Origin: Gemmatimonadota bacterium | GTDB lineage: Bacteria > Gemmatimonadota > Gemmatimonadetes > Palauibacterales > KS3-K002 | DNA: 64,000 nt | Reading direction: 5' to 3' | NCBI GenBank assembly: GCA_020344015.1 | Contig: CP070812.1 | Location: 3,456,840-3,520,839, forward strand | Shown: one piece after another, positions 1 through 8,943 of the stretch | Layout of the letters: the number at the start of each line of letters is the position of its first letter | How positions within the stretch are numbered: position 1 is the stretch's first letter | Translations under genes and position numbers: made by a program | The notes under the pieces: model-generated | What the model was told of the DNA's origin: nothing | Databases searched by the model: none | What the model saw: only the letters and a program-made list of their open reading frames with translations

Positions 1-36
1 GTCGGCGCCGGCGTCGTGACGAAGATCCTGGAGTAG
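1..36 (+). CDS. tuf: Elongation factor Tu, C-terminal end only
   Basis: Only the last 11 codons and a TAG stop are in the window. The frame reads VGAGVVTKILE, the typical C-terminal end of bacterial EF-Tu (domain 3). EF-Tu delivers aminoacyl-tRNA to the ribosome. Its place directly before rpsJ matches the common str-S10 gene order, which supports the call despite the short sequence. Confidence 0.85.
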   Translation, partial: VGAGVVTKILE

Positions 37-130
37 AGACCGGTAGTCGGTAGTCAGTAGCCGGTGGTCGCTAAATACGATCACCGACCACAGACCACCG
101 GCCACCGACAACCGACACACACGGACTGCT
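37..130. repeat. Intergenic inverted-repeat island 1 (GTCGGTAGTC word)
   Basis: The tuf-rpsJ gap is made of variants of one word, GGTAGTCGG or GGTGGTCGG, and its complement. Arm 46-70 and arm 92-116 can pair at 21 of 25 positions around an A/T-richer loop at 71-91, and CCGACCAC at 84-91 offers an alternative pairing with the left arm. No T-run follows, so it does not look like an ordinary terminator. No promoter or clear SD for rpsJ was found in it. Confidence 0.7.
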
Positions 131-439
131 ATGTCAGGGAATATCAGGATAAGGCTCAAGGCTTTCGATCACGCTGTGATCGACCAGACCGCGGCTGACA
201 TCGTCCGGACGGCGCAGAAGACTGGGGCGACCGTTCGGGGGCCGATCCCGCTGCCGACGCGTCGGCAGCGCTGGACGGTGCTGCGCAGCCCGCACATCGA
301 CAAGAAGTCCCGCGAGCAGTTCGAGTTGAAAACGCACAAGAGGCTGATCGACATACTCGATTCCAAGCCGCAGACGGTAGACGCTTTGACGAAGTTGGAT
401 CTGCCGGCGGGGGTCGATGTCGAGATCAAGGTAGACTAG
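131..439 (+). CDS. rpsJ: 30S ribosomal protein S10
   Basis: 102 aa, full length for bacterial S10, a small-subunit head protein (also NusE in antitermination). It has the family core with the PIPLPT segment near residue 39, the [11 protein letters not shown] stretch and a C-terminal [11 protein letters not shown]. First gene of the S10 operon. No good SD precedes the ATG; the bases just upstream are the end of intergenic repeat island 1. The stop lies 12 bases before the chosen rplC start. Confidence 0.97.
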   Translation: MSGNIRIRLKAFDHAVIDQTAADIVRTAQKTGATVRGPIPLPTRRQRWTVLRSPHIDKKSREQFELKTHKRLIDILDSKPQTVDALTKLDLPAGVDVEIKVD

Positions 440-451
440 GTGGAACCGCGA

Positions 452-1192
452 ATGCTCGGGCTGATAGGCAAGAAGATCGGCATGACCCAGCTGTTCGCCG
501 ATGACGGTACCGCGGTTCCCGTGACGGCGATCGAGGCGGGCCCCTGCCCGATCATCCAGGTCAAGACAGAAGAGCGGGACGGTTATCGCGCTGTTCAGCT
601 CGGCTTCGGGAACCGGAAGCCGAAGCGGGCCCGTAGACCCGGTCTCGGTCACTCGCAGAAGGCGGGCCTCGACTACGTGCCGGCGGTCGTTCGCGAGTTC
701 CGACTGGGTGAAGCTGATGAGCTGGCGGATGATCCGCACTCGCCGTTGCCCGTGACGGAGCCTGCCCCCGAGCTCGAAGCGGGCGAAGCGGCCGAAGGCG
801 AGGCCACGGCCGAGGCTGAAGCCGGCGCGGTCGAGCAAGGTCTGCGGGTCGGACAGGTGCTCACCGTCGAGATCTTCAGCGAGGGTGAACGGGTGAAGGT
901 CACGGGCCGCACGAAGGGCCGCGGCTTTCAGGGCGTGATAAAGCGGCACGGCTTCCGTGGATTCCCGAAGACGCACGGACACCCCTCGGTCCGCTTGCCC
1001 GGCTCCATCGGGCCCGGGACCGACCCGTCGCGCGTAATCAAGGGTCGCAAGATGGCCGGCCAGATGGGGACCGAGCGCAAGACGGTCCGCAACCTGCAGG
1101 TCGTGAAGATCGATCCCGAGCGCAACCTGCTGTTCGTGAAGGGCGCGGTGCCAGGCGCCCGCAATGGTTGGCTGTTCATCGGCAAACAGTGA
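452..1192 (+). CDS. rplC: 50S ribosomal protein L3 with an acidic insertion
   Basis: L3 is an early-assembly 23S rRNA-binding protein near the peptidyl-transferase centre. The ATG at 452 gives the usual start MLGLIGKKIGMTQ and has AGGTGGA just upstream; a GTG at 440 in the same frame is the alternative. At 246 aa it is about 40 longer than usual. The excess is a Glu/Ala-rich stretch at about residues 89-128 (nt 716-835), between the conserved REFRL and VGQVLTVEIF segments. The rest, including the long GRGFQG loop, is normal. Confidence 0.97.
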   Translation: MLGLIGKKIGMTQLFADDGTAVPVTAIEAGPCPIIQVKTEERDGYRAVQLGFGNRKPKRARRPGLGHSQKAGLDYVPAVVREFRLGEADELADDPHSPLPVTEPAPELEAGEAAEGEATAEAEAGAVEQGLRVGQVLTVEIFSEGERVKVTGRTKGRGFQGVIKRHGFRGFPKTHGHPSVRLPGSIGPGTDPSRVIKGRKMAGQMGTERKTVRNLQVVKIDPERNLLFVKGAVPGARNGWLFIGKQ

Positions 1193-1232
1193 CGGACAGC
1201 GGTCGTTTGACGAGATAGAGGCTGAAAGAACG

Positions 1233-1886
1233 ATGACGGCATCGCTAAAGGCTCGGTACTTCAAGGCCGACGGCAAAGCGGGCAGCGCGCGGACGCTGCC
1301 GGCCGACCCGTTCGACGGAGTCGTGCACGAGGAGTCGCTCCACGCGGCGGTGAAAGCGCACCTCGCCAACCGTCGCCAGGGTACGGCAGCGGCGAAGACC
1401 CGCTCGCAGGTCAGGGGCGGTGGCCGCAAACCGTGGCGGCAGAAGGGAACAGGACGTGCCCGCGTGGGGAGCATCCGTTCACCGATCTGGCGCGGCGGCG
1501 GCGTCGTCTTTCCGCCCACCCCGCGCTCTTATCGGATCGACCTGCCGAAGAAGGTCCGGCGACTCGCCAAACGCTCGGCATTCAATGCCCGAGCGTCCGA
1601 GGACCGGGTCATCGTCCTCGAGGACCTGGTGATGGAGAGCCCCAAGACCCGGGAGCTGGCGAAGTTGCTGGACAAGCTGGGCATTGCAGAAGAGAAGGTG
1701 CTGATCCTGACCGCCGGGCCGCGGCAGAACGTGTTCCTCTCGGCTCGCAACCTGCCCAACGTCGAGGTGCAGCCATACGGGAACGAGTCGGCCTACGACG
1801 TACTCTGGGCAGATTCGGTCGTCATCGAGGAGAGCGCACTGAGGTCGCATGCGAAGTCAGCGTCCGAGGAGGTCACCGATGCGTGA
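1233..1886 (+). CDS. rplD: 50S ribosomal protein L4
   Basis: 217 aa from ATG 1233. L4 lines part of the exit tunnel and in some bacteria autoregulates the S10 operon. The tunnel loop is visible as GGGRKPWRQKGTGRAR followed by GSIRSPIWRGGG, then the Rossmann-like C-terminal domain. An in-frame start at 1164 lies inside rplC and lacks family similarity, so it was rejected. The end overlaps rplW by 8 bases, so translation is probably coupled. Confidence 0.96.
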   Translation: MTASLKARYFKADGKAGSARTLPADPFDGVVHEESLHAAVKAHLANRRQGTAAAKTRSQVRGGGRKPWRQKGTGRARVGSIRSPIWRGGGVVFPPTPRSYRIDLPKKVRRLAKRSAFNARASEDRVIVLEDLVMESPKTRELAKLLDKLGIAEEKVLILTAGPRQNVFLSARNLPNVEVQPYGNESAYDVLWADSVVIEESALRSHAKSASEEVTDA

Positions 1887-2169
1887 TCCGCGGCAGATAA
1901 TCGTTCGCCCAGTCATCACCGAGAAGACGACGGCGCGCCAGATAGACCACAACCAGTACGCCTTCGAGGTGTTGAGCGACGCGAACAAGCACGAGATCAA
2001 GCACGCCGTGGAGAACCTGTTCAACGTGCATGTCACGCAGGTCCGAACAGCACACCTGCGCGGCAAGTGGCGACGCCGGGGCCAGAGCGTCGGCAAACGG
2101 CCGAATTGGAAGAAGGCTCTCGTGACGCTCGCTGAGGGTGAAACAATAGAGGTCTTTGAAGGGCTCTAG
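1879..2169 (+). CDS. rplW: 50S ribosomal protein L23
   Basis: 96 aa from ATG 1879, preceded by GAGGAGGT inside the end of rplD. L23 sits at the tunnel exit and docks trigger factor and SRP. The family pattern is clear: [11 protein letters not shown] near the N-terminus and [17 protein letters not shown] in the middle. An upstream in-frame ATG (1849) adds ten residues without family support. Confidence 0.96.
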   Translation: MRDPRQIIVRPVITEKTTARQIDHNQYAFEVLSDANKHEIKHAVENLFNVHVTQVRTAHLRGKWRRRGQSVGKRPNWKKALVTLAEGETIEVFEGL

Positions 2170-2171
2170 GC

Positions 2172-3011
2172 ATGGCGATTAAGAAGCTCAAACCGACGAC
2201 ACCGGGGTCACGCTTCCGCTCGCTGGTCGACAGTGACGAGATCACGCGGAGCAAGCCTGAGAAGTCGTTGCTCGAGCCCATGAAGAGGTCCGGTGGGCGT
2301 AACCACCATGGGCACATAACGACGCGGCGGCGCGGCGGCGGTCACAAACGACGCTATCGCCGGATCGATTTCAAGCGCAACAAGACCGGCGTGCCCGGCA
2401 AGGTCGCGGCGGTTGAGTACGACCCGAACCGGTCGGCCAACATTGCCCTGATCCACTACGCGGACGGAGAAAAGCGTTACATCCTCCACGCTCGGGGAAT
2501 GAAAGTCGGCGACACGGTGGTTGCTGGACCGGGGAGTGAGATCCGTCTGGGCAACGCGGTGCCGCTAAAGGAAGTCCCGCTCGGCACCACGGTCCACAAC
2601 GTGGAACTGGTCCCGGGTCGGGGTGGCAAGATGATCCGTTCTGCCGGTGGCGGAGCGCAGGTGGTGGCCAAAGAGGGCAAGCACGTGACTTTGAGGCTCC
2701 CCTCTACCGAAGTACGAATGGTGCCAGCGGACTGTTTGGCCACGATCGGCCAGGTTGGCAACGTCGATCACGAAAACGTCTCGTGGGGCAAGGCCGGCCG
2801 CACGCGTTGGGCGGGTCGCCGACCGAAGGTCCGCGGTGTGGCAATGAACCCGGTCGACCACCCACTCGGCGGTGGTGAGGGTAAGGCGTCGGGGGGCCGA
2901 CCGCCGGTGAGCCCCTGGGGCAAGCCGGAGGGCCGCAAGACTCGCGACCCCCACAAGAAGTCGGACAAACTCGTCGTACGCCGTCGCCGGCGCGGAAAAG
3001 CGACGCGGTAG
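2172..3011 (+). CDS. rplB: 50S ribosomal protein L2
   Basis: 279 aa, normal length. L2 is needed for subunit association and peptidyl-transferase activity. Seen: the N-terminal [10 protein letters not shown] start, [22 protein letters not shown] in two adjoining blocks, and the C-terminal [17 protein letters not shown] segment that holds the conserved histidine near the active centre. It starts two bases after rplW ends. Confidence 0.98.
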   Translation: MAIKKLKPTTPGSRFRSLVDSDEITRSKPEKSLLEPMKRSGGRNHHGHITTRRRGGGHKRRYRRIDFKRNKTGVPGKVAAVEYDPNRSANIALIHYADGEKRYILHARGMKVGDTVVAGPGSEIRLGNAVPLKEVPLGTTVHNVELVPGRGGKMIRSAGGGAQVVAKEGKHVTLRLPSTEVRMVPADCLATIGQVGNVDHENVSWGKAGRTRWAGRRPKVRGVAMNPVDHPLGGGEGKASGGRPPVSPWGKPEGRKTRDPHKKSDKLVVRRRRRGKATR

Positions 3012-3052
3012 CGTACGGTTTTGATAGGACTCGGCAGGTAGCCGGAGCGTCT

Positions 3053-3340
3053 ATGGCAAGAAGCGTAAGAAAAGGCCCGTTCGTCGACGAACATCTGATG
3101 CGGAGGATCCTTCGGATGAATGAGGGCGGTGAAAAGCGTGTGGTCAAGACTTGGTCGCGCCGCTCTACCATTACGCCGGACTTCGTCGGACACACGCTCG
3201 CCGTGCACAATGGGAACAAGTTCATCCCAGTGTACATCACCGAGAACATGGTGGGTCATAAGCTGGGCGAGTTCGCGCCGACGCGTCTGTTCCGTGGACA
3301 CGGCGGCAAGATGGCGGACAAGCGGGCCAAGGTCAGCTAA
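3053..3340 (+). CDS. rpsS: 30S ribosomal protein S19
   Basis: 95 aa, start [15 protein letters not shown], with the typical [23 protein letters not shown] region and GHGG near the C-terminus. S19 forms a head complex with S13 and contacts the A-site tRNA region. Its stop shares one base with the rplV start (TAATG). Confidence 0.98.
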   Translation: MARSVRKGPFVDEHLMRRILRMNEGGEKRVVKTWSRRSTITPDFVGHTLAVHNGNKFIPVYITENMVGHKLGEFAPTRLFRGHGGKMADKRAKVS

Positions 3341-3693
3341 TGATGGAAGCGAAGGCTAGAGCACGGTTCGTTCGTCAGTCCCCGCGTAAGATGCGGCTTA
3401 TCACCGATCTGATCCGCGGCCAGGACGTGAACGAAGCCTACGCGACCCTGCAGTTCAGCGACAAGAAGGCCGCCACGACGATCGACAAGCTGCTCAGGTC
3501 GGCGGTGGCCAACGCGATGTACAAGGCGGACGAGCAGGGTGAGCGGCTGGACGTCGATGAACTGTACGTGAAGCGAGCTTACGTGGACGAAGGACCGACG
3601 TACAAGCGATGGCGGGCGCGTGCCATGGGGCGTGCCAGCCCGATCCGCAAGCGGACGAGTCACGTCACCGTGATCGTCGATCGGAAGGAGTAG
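3340..3693 (+). CDS. rplV: 50S ribosomal protein L22
   Basis: 117 aa. L22 has a globular part on the surface and a beta-hairpin in the exit tunnel. Seen: [19 protein letters not shown] at the N-terminus and the tunnel hairpin [21 protein letters not shown] near the C-terminus (two adjoining blocks). The start overlaps the rpsS stop by one base. Confidence 0.97.
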   Translation: MMEAKARARFVRQSPRKMRLITDLIRGQDVNEAYATLQFSDKKAATTIDKLLRSAVANAMYKADEQGERLDVDELYVKRAYVDEGPTYKRWRARAMGRASPIRKRTSHVTVIVDRKE

Positions 3694-3694
3694 C

Positions 3695-4366
3695 ATGGGC
3701 CAGAAGACACACCCTCTCGGGTTCCGTCTCGGAGTCGTGAAGCAGTGGAAGTCACGTTGGTATGCTGAGGGTAACCTCGCGGACCTTGTCGAGCAGGATG
3801 AAAAGATCCGCAACTACCTCAAGGCGCGGCTTGGTCACGCGGCGATCTCATCGGTCGAAATCGAGCGCAAGCCGGGCAAGATCGTGGTTACGATCAACAC
3901 GGGCCGGCCCGGCGTCGTGATCGGGAAGCGTGGCGCGGAGGTCGACAAGCTGCGGGATGAGCTGGCAGTGCTGACGAAAGCCGAAGTGGCGATCAACGTC
4001 GAAGAGATCAAACGGCCCGAGATCGAGGCACAGCTGGTCGCCGACAACGTGGCTTTTCAGCTCGTGCAGCGGATCGCTTTTCGCCGGGCGATGAAGCGAG
4101 CGGTCCAGCAGGCCATGCGCATGGGTGCCGGCGGCATCAAGATTCAGTGCTCCGGGCGTCTCGGTGGTGCCGAGATCGCCAGGACCGAGGGGTACCACGA
4201 GGGTCGTGTGCCCCTGCACACACTGCGCGCTGATGTCGACTACGCCCGCTCGACAGCCAAGACGACCTTCGGTCCGATCGGAGTCAAAGTCTGGGTGTTC
4301 AAAGGTGAGGTCGTCGAAGATCGCAAGGGCCAGACCTATACGGCCGGTGGCCGGGGTACGGGATAG
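3695..4366 (+). CDS. rpsC: 30S ribosomal protein S3
   Basis: 223 aa, start [13 protein letters not shown]. It has a KH type II RNA-binding domain with [11 protein letters not shown] (about residues 70-80) and the C-terminal domain with [22 protein letters not shown] in two adjoining blocks. S3 is at the mRNA entry site and takes part in mRNA unwinding. Two bases separate it from rplV. Confidence 0.98.
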   Translation: MGQKTHPLGFRLGVVKQWKSRWYAEGNLADLVEQDEKIRNYLKARLGHAAISSVEIERKPGKIVVTINTGRPGVVIGKRGAEVDKLRDELAVLTKAEVAINVEEIKRPEIEAQLVADNVAFQLVQRIAFRRAMKRAVQQAMRMGAGGIKIQCSGRLGGAEIARTEGYHEGRVPLHTLRADVDYARSTAKTTFGPIGVKVWVFKGEVVEDRKGQTYTAGGRGTG

Positions 4367-4380
4367 ACTAGGAAAGAGTG

Positions 4381-4800
4381 ATGCTGGCTCCTAAGAGAAT
4401 TAAGTGGCGTAGACAGCAGAAGGGTCGCGTGCGAGGCAAAGCGACCCGTGGCAACCGTGTGGCCTTCGGACAATATGGACTCCAGACGTTGGAGCGCGCC
4501 TGGATAACCTCTCGCCAGATCGAGGCCGCCCGCGTCGCCATGACCCGGCACATCAGGAGGGGCGGCAAGGTGTTCATCCGCCTCTTCCCCGACAAGCCGA
4601 TCACAAAAAAGCCGGCTGAGACTCGCATGGGTAAGGGGAAGGGTAGCCCCGAGGGTTGGGTCGCCCCGGTGAGGCCGGGTCGGGTGATGTTCGAGCTTGA
4701 GGGTGTGCCGGAGGACGTTGCCCGCCGGGCGATGGAGTTGGCGTCGGCGAAGCTGCCGGTCAAGACCCGATTCATCAGCCGCGGGTCCGGAGGCCTCTGA
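4381..4800 (+). CDS. rplP: 50S ribosomal protein L16
   Basis: 139 aa from ATG 4381, giving [16 protein letters not shown]; a GTG three bases upstream is also open but would not match the family start. SD AGGAAAG precedes it. The [18 protein letters not shown] segment near residue 83 is the hallmark of L16, which helps organise the A-site and central protuberance. Confidence 0.97.
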   Translation: MLAPKRIKWRRQQKGRVRGKATRGNRVAFGQYGLQTLERAWITSRQIEAARVAMTRHIRRGGKVFIRLFPDKPITKKPAETRMGKGKGSPEGWVAPVRPGRVMFELEGVPEDVARRAMELASAKLPVKTRFISRGSGGL

Positions 4801-5015
4801 TGCGACCTGAAGAGATTCGTGAGTTGGCGGACGCCGACATCGAGCGCACGATCGAGGAACTGTCGGATGAGCTCTTCGACCTGCGCATGAAATCCGCCTA
4901 CGAAGAGGTCGAGAACCCGATGAAGGTCAGGCAAATACGGCGCGACCTTGCACGGCTGAAGACGATCAGGCGCGAGCGTGAGTTGCAGGCCGCTCGCGAT
5001 GCCAAGGAGAAATGA
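4800..5015 (+). CDS. rpmC: 50S ribosomal protein L29
   Basis: 71 aa, all helical, start [15 protein letters not shown], with ELFDLRMK and the QIRRDLARLKTIRRERE helix typical of L29, a tunnel-exit protein beside L23. The start overlaps the rplP stop by one base (TGATG). Confidence 0.95.
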   Translation: MRPEEIRELADADIERTIEELSDELFDLRMKSAYEEVENPMKVRQIRRDLARLKTIRRERELQAARDAKEK

Positions 5016-5021
5016 CGACGC

Positions 5022-5276
5022 ATGACTCGAGGCCAACGTAAGACGCGGGTTGGGTCGGTGGTAAGCGACCGCATGGACAAAACCATCGTGGTCAGCGTCG
5101 AGAGACGGTTCGCGCACCCACTGTACGGCAAACAGGTCACGCGGCATAAGAAGTACTACGCCCACGACGAGGAGAACCAAGCTCGCACCGGTGACGTCGT
5201 GCGGATCGTGGAGACACGACCGCTATCGGCGAAGAAATGCTGGCGTTTGGTCGAGATCGTCCGCAGGCCGAGCTAG
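5022..5276 (+). CDS. rpsQ: 30S ribosomal protein S17
   Basis: 84 aa, OB-fold small-subunit protein. The family pattern is present: [20 protein letters not shown], the [19 protein letters not shown] loop and [19 protein letters not shown]. It follows rpmC by six bases in the usual L16-L29-S17 order. Confidence 0.96.
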   Translation: MTRGQRKTRVGSVVSDRMDKTIVVSVERRFAHPLYGKQVTRHKKYYAHDEENQARTGDVVRIVETRPLSAKKCWRLVEIVRRPS

Positions 5277-5307
5277 CCCGTGCAGACCCGCAAATCGTGA
5301 TAGAGAG

Positions 5308-5676
5308 ATGATCCAGCAGGAATCAATTGTACGGGTTACGGACAACTCGGGAGCCAAAGAGGCGCTCTGCATCCGAGTGCTCGGAGGCAGCAAGCGTCGC
5401 TATGCTAGGATGGGTGACATAATCGTCGTCACCATCAAGGATGCTCTGCCGACCAGTACGGTCAAGAAGGGTGAGATTAGTAAGGCGGTAGTCGTAAGAA
5501 CGGCCAGGGAACAACGTCGCAAGGATGGCTCCTATATCCGTTTCGACGACAATGCCGCCGTCCTGATTAACGACCAGGGCGAGCCTCGAGCAACGCGAAT
5601 CTTCGGTCCAGTCGGACGCGAACTGCGCGACAAGCGGTTCATGAAGATCGTGTCGCTGGCCCCTGAGGTCGTCTGA
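5308..5676 (+). CDS. rplN: 50S ribosomal protein L14
   Basis: 122 aa from ATG 5308, exactly the usual length. The start [17 protein letters not shown] and the C-terminal [25 protein letters not shown] (two blocks) are diagnostic. L14 forms an inter-subunit bridge and is the RsfS target. A longer upstream frame overlaps rpsQ and was not accepted. Confidence 0.97.
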   Translation: MIQQESIVRVTDNSGAKEALCIRVLGGSKRRYARMGDIIVVTIKDALPTSTVKKGEISKAVVVRTAREQRRKDGSYIRFDDNAAVLINDQGEPRATRIFGPVGRELRDKRFMKIVSLAPEVV

Positions 5677-5686
5677 GGGCCGGACG

Positions 5687-6010
5687 ATGCAAGTTCGTAG
5701 AGGAGATCAGGTCGCCGTTATAGCCGGCAACTACAAAGGGTCGGAGGGGCGAGTGCTGCGCGTGATCCCTAAACGTAACCGTGTGGTTGTCGAAGGGGTA
5801 AACATGCGCACACGGCACCAGCGTCCCTCGCAGGCTAACCCGGAGGGCGGAATCGTTACGTTCGAGGCGCCGATCGACGCGTCGAACGTCATGCTGGTCT
5901 GCCCCCATTGTAAGGGACCGGCGCGCGTGCGCAGGAGACATGACGCAGACGGCACGCTGGAACGTCTGTGTGTGCGTTGCAGCACACCGATTCCGGTCGC
6001 GGAAGGTTGA
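5687..6010 (+). CDS. rplX: 50S ribosomal protein L24, zinc-ribbon form
   Basis: 107 aa. An N-terminal KOW domain ([21 protein letters not shown]) binds 23S rRNA early in 50S assembly. The C-terminal part has two CxxC pairs, C72/C75 and C95/C98, so this is the cysteine-containing form, probably zinc-binding; many L24 proteins have lost these residues. The stop overlaps an ATG of rplE. Confidence 0.96.
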   Translation: MQVRRGDQVAVIAGNYKGSEGRVLRVIPKRNRVVVEGVNMRTRHQRPSQANPEGGIVTFEAPIDASNVMLVCPHCKGPARVRRRHDADGTLERLCVRCSTPIPVAEG

Positions 6011-6012
6011 TG

Positions 6013-6573
6013 ATGAAGCCGAGATTGCAACAGCACTACGCCGGTACGGTGAGGCCCAAACTCGCTGACGAGTTCGGATTCCCGAATCCACACCAGATAC
6101 CGAGCCTGGTGAAGATCGTCGTAAACGTCGGTGTCGGTGAGGCAGCGCGGGAACCTAAGCTTTTCGACTCGGTGGTCGAGGCGGTAACGGCGATCAGCGG
6201 CCAGAAACCGATCGTGAATCGAGCTCGTAAAGCTATATCCAACTTTGGGTTACGAGAGGGGATGCCGGTCGGGGTCAGCGTCACTCTGCGCGGCGCCCAC
6301 ATGTTCGAGTTCCTGGATCGCTTCATTAATATCGCGGTTCCCAGGGTACGCGACTTCCGTGGGCTGTCACCCGACTCCTTCGACGGGCGGGGTAACTACA
6401 CCGTAGGCATCAAGGAGCAGGTGATTTTCCCCGAGGTCGACTACGATAAGATCCAGAAGATCCACGGGATGGACATTACGTTCGTCACGTCGACGGACAA
6501 AGATGAAGAGGCCATGGCTTTGCTGCGTGAGATGGGGATGCCCTTCCGCGGCGTCGAGCCTGTAGTCGTCTAA
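6013..6573 (+). CDS. rplE: 50S ribosomal protein L5
   Basis: 186 aa. L5 binds 5S rRNA and the P-site tRNA in the central protuberance. Seen: KIVVNVGVGEA, the SGQKPIVNRARKAISNFGLR segment in two blocks, RDFRGL, and the C-terminal GMDITFVTS. Two adjacent ATGs exist (6010 and 6013); 6013 is chosen because GGAAGG lies six bases upstream of it. Confidence 0.96.
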   Translation: MKPRLQQHYAGTVRPKLADEFGFPNPHQIPSLVKIVVNVGVGEAAREPKLFDSVVEAVTAISGQKPIVNRARKAISNFGLREGMPVGVSVTLRGAHMFEFLDRFINIAVPRVRDFRGLSPDSFDGRGNYTVGIKEQVIFPEVDYDKIQKIHGMDITFVTSTDKDEEAMALLREMGMPFRGVEPVVV

Positions 6574-6606
6574 CGGACTGTAAGTGCTCAAGCAACAGGT
6601 GATGTG

Positions 6607-6792
6607 ATGGCGCGTAAAGCTCTGATCGAGAAGACGAGAAAGCGGAGGAAGTTCAACGTTCGTGCGTACAACAGGTGCCGCAGATGCGGGCGAGCCCGAG
6701 CGTTCATTCGAAAGTTCGGCCTCTGTCGTATCTGCTTCCGCAACATGGCCTTGGATGGTGAGCTACCCGGGGTGCGGAAAGCCAGTTGGTGA
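6607..6792 (+). CDS. rpsN: 30S ribosomal protein S14, type Z (zinc)
   Basis: 61 aa from ATG 6607. This is the short zinc-binding S14 form: CRRC at C24/C27 and CRIC at C40/C43 make the ribbon, inside the conserved RVYNRC-like and FGLCRICFR segments. S14 is in the 30S head near the A site. It sits between L5 and S8, the standard spc order. A GTG at 6604 is an alternative start. Confidence 0.96.
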   Translation: MARKALIEKTRKRRKFNVRAYNRCRRCGRARAFIRKFGLCRICFRNMALDGELPGVRKASW

Positions 6793-6827
6793 GTAAACGG
6801 ATATTCTCTTGTAGTGGATGAAACGCG

Positions 6828-7226
6828 ATGACGATGACTGACCCGATTGCAGATATGCTCACTCGTGTGCGCAACGCGTTGCACGCCGGGCAGAAGCGAG
6901 TCGATGTTCCTGTCTCGAGGATCAAAGTGGAAATCGCCAAGAAATTGGTCGACGCGCACTTTGTCGAGAGTATCAAGGTCATCGACGAGGGACAGCGGAG
7001 CATCATCAGGCTGTACCTGAAGTACACGCCGGACGGCAAGCCAGTAATCCGGGAGCTTCGCCGGATCTCGCGGCCCGGTCGGCGGAACTACGTGGGAACG
7101 GCTGAGATCCCGCGTGTGCGAGGTGGTTTGGGTATGGCAATCCTCTCGACCAGCCGAGGGATCCTCACCGATCGTGAGGCCCGTGCCGCGGGTGTCGGTG
7201 GTGAGCTCATCGCGGTGGTTCACTGA
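6828..7226 (+). CDS. rpsH: 30S ribosomal protein S8
   Basis: 132 aa, start MTMTDPIADMLTRVRNA, which is the classical S8 beginning. The C-terminal domain has GLGMAILSTSRGILTDREA, the conserved rRNA-contact region. S8 binds central-domain 16S rRNA and in some bacteria represses spc translation. The SD is weak here. Confidence 0.97.
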   Translation: MTMTDPIADMLTRVRNALHAGQKRVDVPVSRIKVEIAKKLVDAHFVESIKVIDEGQRSIIRLYLKYTPDGKPVIRELRRISRPGRRNYVGTAEIPRVRGGLGMAILSTSRGILTDREARAAGVGGELIAVVH

Positions 7227-7244
7227 GTCGGCGGAGAACTAGCT

Positions 7245-7781
7245 ATGTCGCGTATCGGCAAGCGGGTTATCAAGGTACCGGACGGCGTGAGCGTGACGGT
7301 CGAGGGGAACCGTGTGAAGATCAAGGGTCCGCGCGGCGAGATCGAGCGGGAGTTCCATGCTTCGACCGAAGTCGTTCATGAGAACGGCGAATTGCGGGTG
7401 AACCGGGCGAGCGACCGTCGCGACCATCGCGCTCTGCATGGACTCGCCGGGTCGCTGCTATTGAACATGGTGATTGGCGTGACTGAAGGTTTCGAGCGGA
7501 AGCTCGAGATCGTAGGCGTGGGTTACCGAGCTGAGGCGGCCGGCAAATCGCTCCGCTTCCATCTCGGCTACTCACACCCGATCGTCTACGATCCGCCCGA
7601 GGGCGTGACGCTCGGCGCCGAATCGCCGACGATGGTGACGGTCTCGGGTGTGGATAAGGAGAAGGTCGGTCAGGCTGCGGCAGAGATCCGCGGCTTCCGG
7701 CCCCCGGAGCCTTACAAGGGCAAAGGGATCAGGTACCACGGGGAGCAGGTCCGTCGCAAGGCGGGCAAGACGGCAATCTGA
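7245..7781 (+). CDS. rplF: 50S ribosomal protein L6
   Basis: 178 aa with the two related alpha/beta domains of L6: MSRIGKRVIKVPDGV at the start, GVTEGFERKLEIVGVGYRA in the middle, and PPEPYKGKGIRYHGEQVRRK near the end. L6 lies by the GTPase-associated centre. The stop overlaps the rplR start by one base. Confidence 0.97.
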   Translation: MSRIGKRVIKVPDGVSVTVEGNRVKIKGPRGEIEREFHASTEVVHENGELRVNRASDRRDHRALHGLAGSLLLNMVIGVTEGFERKLEIVGVGYRAEAAGKSLRFHLGYSHPIVYDPPEGVTLGAESPTMVTVSGVDKEKVGQAAAEIRGFRPPEPYKGKGIRYHGEQVRRKAGKTAI

Positions 7782-8185
7782 TGTCGATATCGAAGCTGAA
7801 GCGGAAACGAGTGCGCGGGAAAGCGGATCGGCGGGTACGGGCCCGCCAGCGCCGTCACTCTCACATCCTGAAGAGAGTCCGCGGAACTGCGGAACGCCCC
7901 AGGCTGGTCGTTCGACGCACGCTGCGTCATGTGGAGGCGCAGTTGATCGACGACGATCTGGGCATCTGCATCATTGGTGTCTCGACCCGGTCGAAAGAAG
8001 TGCAGTCGAAGATCGAAGACGATCGGCGGAAAGCGGTCCAGAGCCGCATCGCTGGAGAGTTGATGGCCGAGCGTGCCAAGGCGCGGGGCATCGAGCGGGT
8101 CGTCTTCGACCGGGGAGGCTACCTATATCACGGGCGCGTACAGGCGTTTGCCGAAGGCGCGCGTGAAGGAGGTCTTAAGATCTAG
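7781..8185 (+). CDS. rplR: 50S ribosomal protein L18
   Basis: 134 aa, slightly longer than the common 117-122 because of the N-terminal part. [27 protein letters not shown] and [26 protein letters not shown] (each quoted as the recognisable core) identify L18, which carries 5S rRNA with L5. Stop and rpsE start share one base (TAGTG). Confidence 0.95.
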   Translation: MSISKLKRKRVRGKADRRVRARQRRHSHILKRVRGTAERPRLVVRRTLRHVEAQLIDDDLGICIIGVSTRSKEVQSKIEDDRRKAVQSRIAGELMAERAKARGIERVVFDRGGYLYHGRVQAFAEGAREGGLKI

Positions 8186-8745
8186 TGGTCACTCAGCGTG
8201 AAGGCCGGGACAAGCGGGACAAGCGGGAGAAGCGACCCCGGGAACGGGAGAGCGATCTTGTCGAGAACGTCATATACATCAATCGCGTGGCCAAGGTGGT
8301 GAAGGGCGGGCGGCGCTTTTCCTTCACCGCCCTCGTCGCTGCCGGCGACCAGCAGGGTCGCGTCGGCACCGCGCTCGGCAAGGCAAACCAGGTCGCCGAG
8401 GCGATCCGCAAGGGATTCGAGCAGGCGCGACGCAACATGGTCCAGGTGCCTATCGTGCGCCATGGAACGATCCCGCACGAGATCATCGGGCATCACGGCT
8501 CGGGTAGGGTGCTGCTGCGGCCGGCGGGCCCGGGCACCGGTGTGATTGCCGGCGGCCCCGTGCGCGCCGTGCTCGAGTGTGCCGGCGTTCAAGATATCCT
8601 GACCAAGAGCCTCGGCTCATCGAACAACCCGGTCAACCTGGTGCGCGCTACGATGAACGGCTTGTGCAGTCTGGTGACGGCTGAACAGGCGGCGTGGGAG
8701 CGCGGAGTCCCCGTCGAACAGCTGCGCGGAGGCCGACGTGAGTAA
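8185..8745 (+). CDS. rpsE: 30S ribosomal protein S5
   Basis: 186 aa from a GTG that overlaps the rplR stop. A charged N-terminal extension (about 25 residues, rich in Lys/Arg/Glu) precedes the S5 double-stranded-RNA-binding domain, which begins around [19 protein letters not shown]; the C-terminal domain carries [20 protein letters not shown]5 affects decoding accuracy and mRNA unwinding. Confidence 0.96.
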   Translation: MVTQREGRDKRDKREKRPRERESDLVENVIYINRVAKVVKGGRRFSFTALVAAGDQQGRVGTALGKANQVAEAIRKGFEQARRNMVQVPIVRHGTIPHEIIGHHGSGRVLLRPAGPGTGVIAGGPVRAVLECAGVQDILTKSLGSSNNPVNLVRATMNGLCSLVTAEQAAWERGVPVEQLRGGRRE

Positions 8746-8938
8746 GCTGAGAGTCCGTCAGGTCAAGAGCGGGCTCGGAGCACCGCGTAAGGTCCGCCGC
8801 ACGCTGGAGGCCCTCGGCCTCAAGCACCAGCGGGCGGTGATCAAGCCCGACAACGAGGCGGTCCGCGGTATGCTGTTCAAGGTCAAGCATCTGGTCGAAG
8901 TGGTGCCCGAGTCGGACGAAGTGGAGAAGGGGTCCTGA
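8738..8938 (+). CDS. rpmD: 50S ribosomal protein L30
   Basis: 66 aa from GTG 8738, overlapping rpsE by 8 bases. The pattern [20 protein letters not shown] with [20 protein letters not shown] (two blocks) is typical. L30 is a small 50S protein lost in some lineages; the short acidic tail is slightly longer than usual. Confidence 0.94.
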   Translation: MSKLRVRQVKSGLGAPRKVRRTLEALGLKHQRAVIKPDNEAVRGMLFKVKHLVEVVPESDEVEKGS

Positions 8939-8943
8939 GCTAG

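Noticed and set aside
134-1519. 461-codon minus-strand frame across rpsJ-rplD
   Set aside because: Opposite three certain ribosomal genes and without family features.
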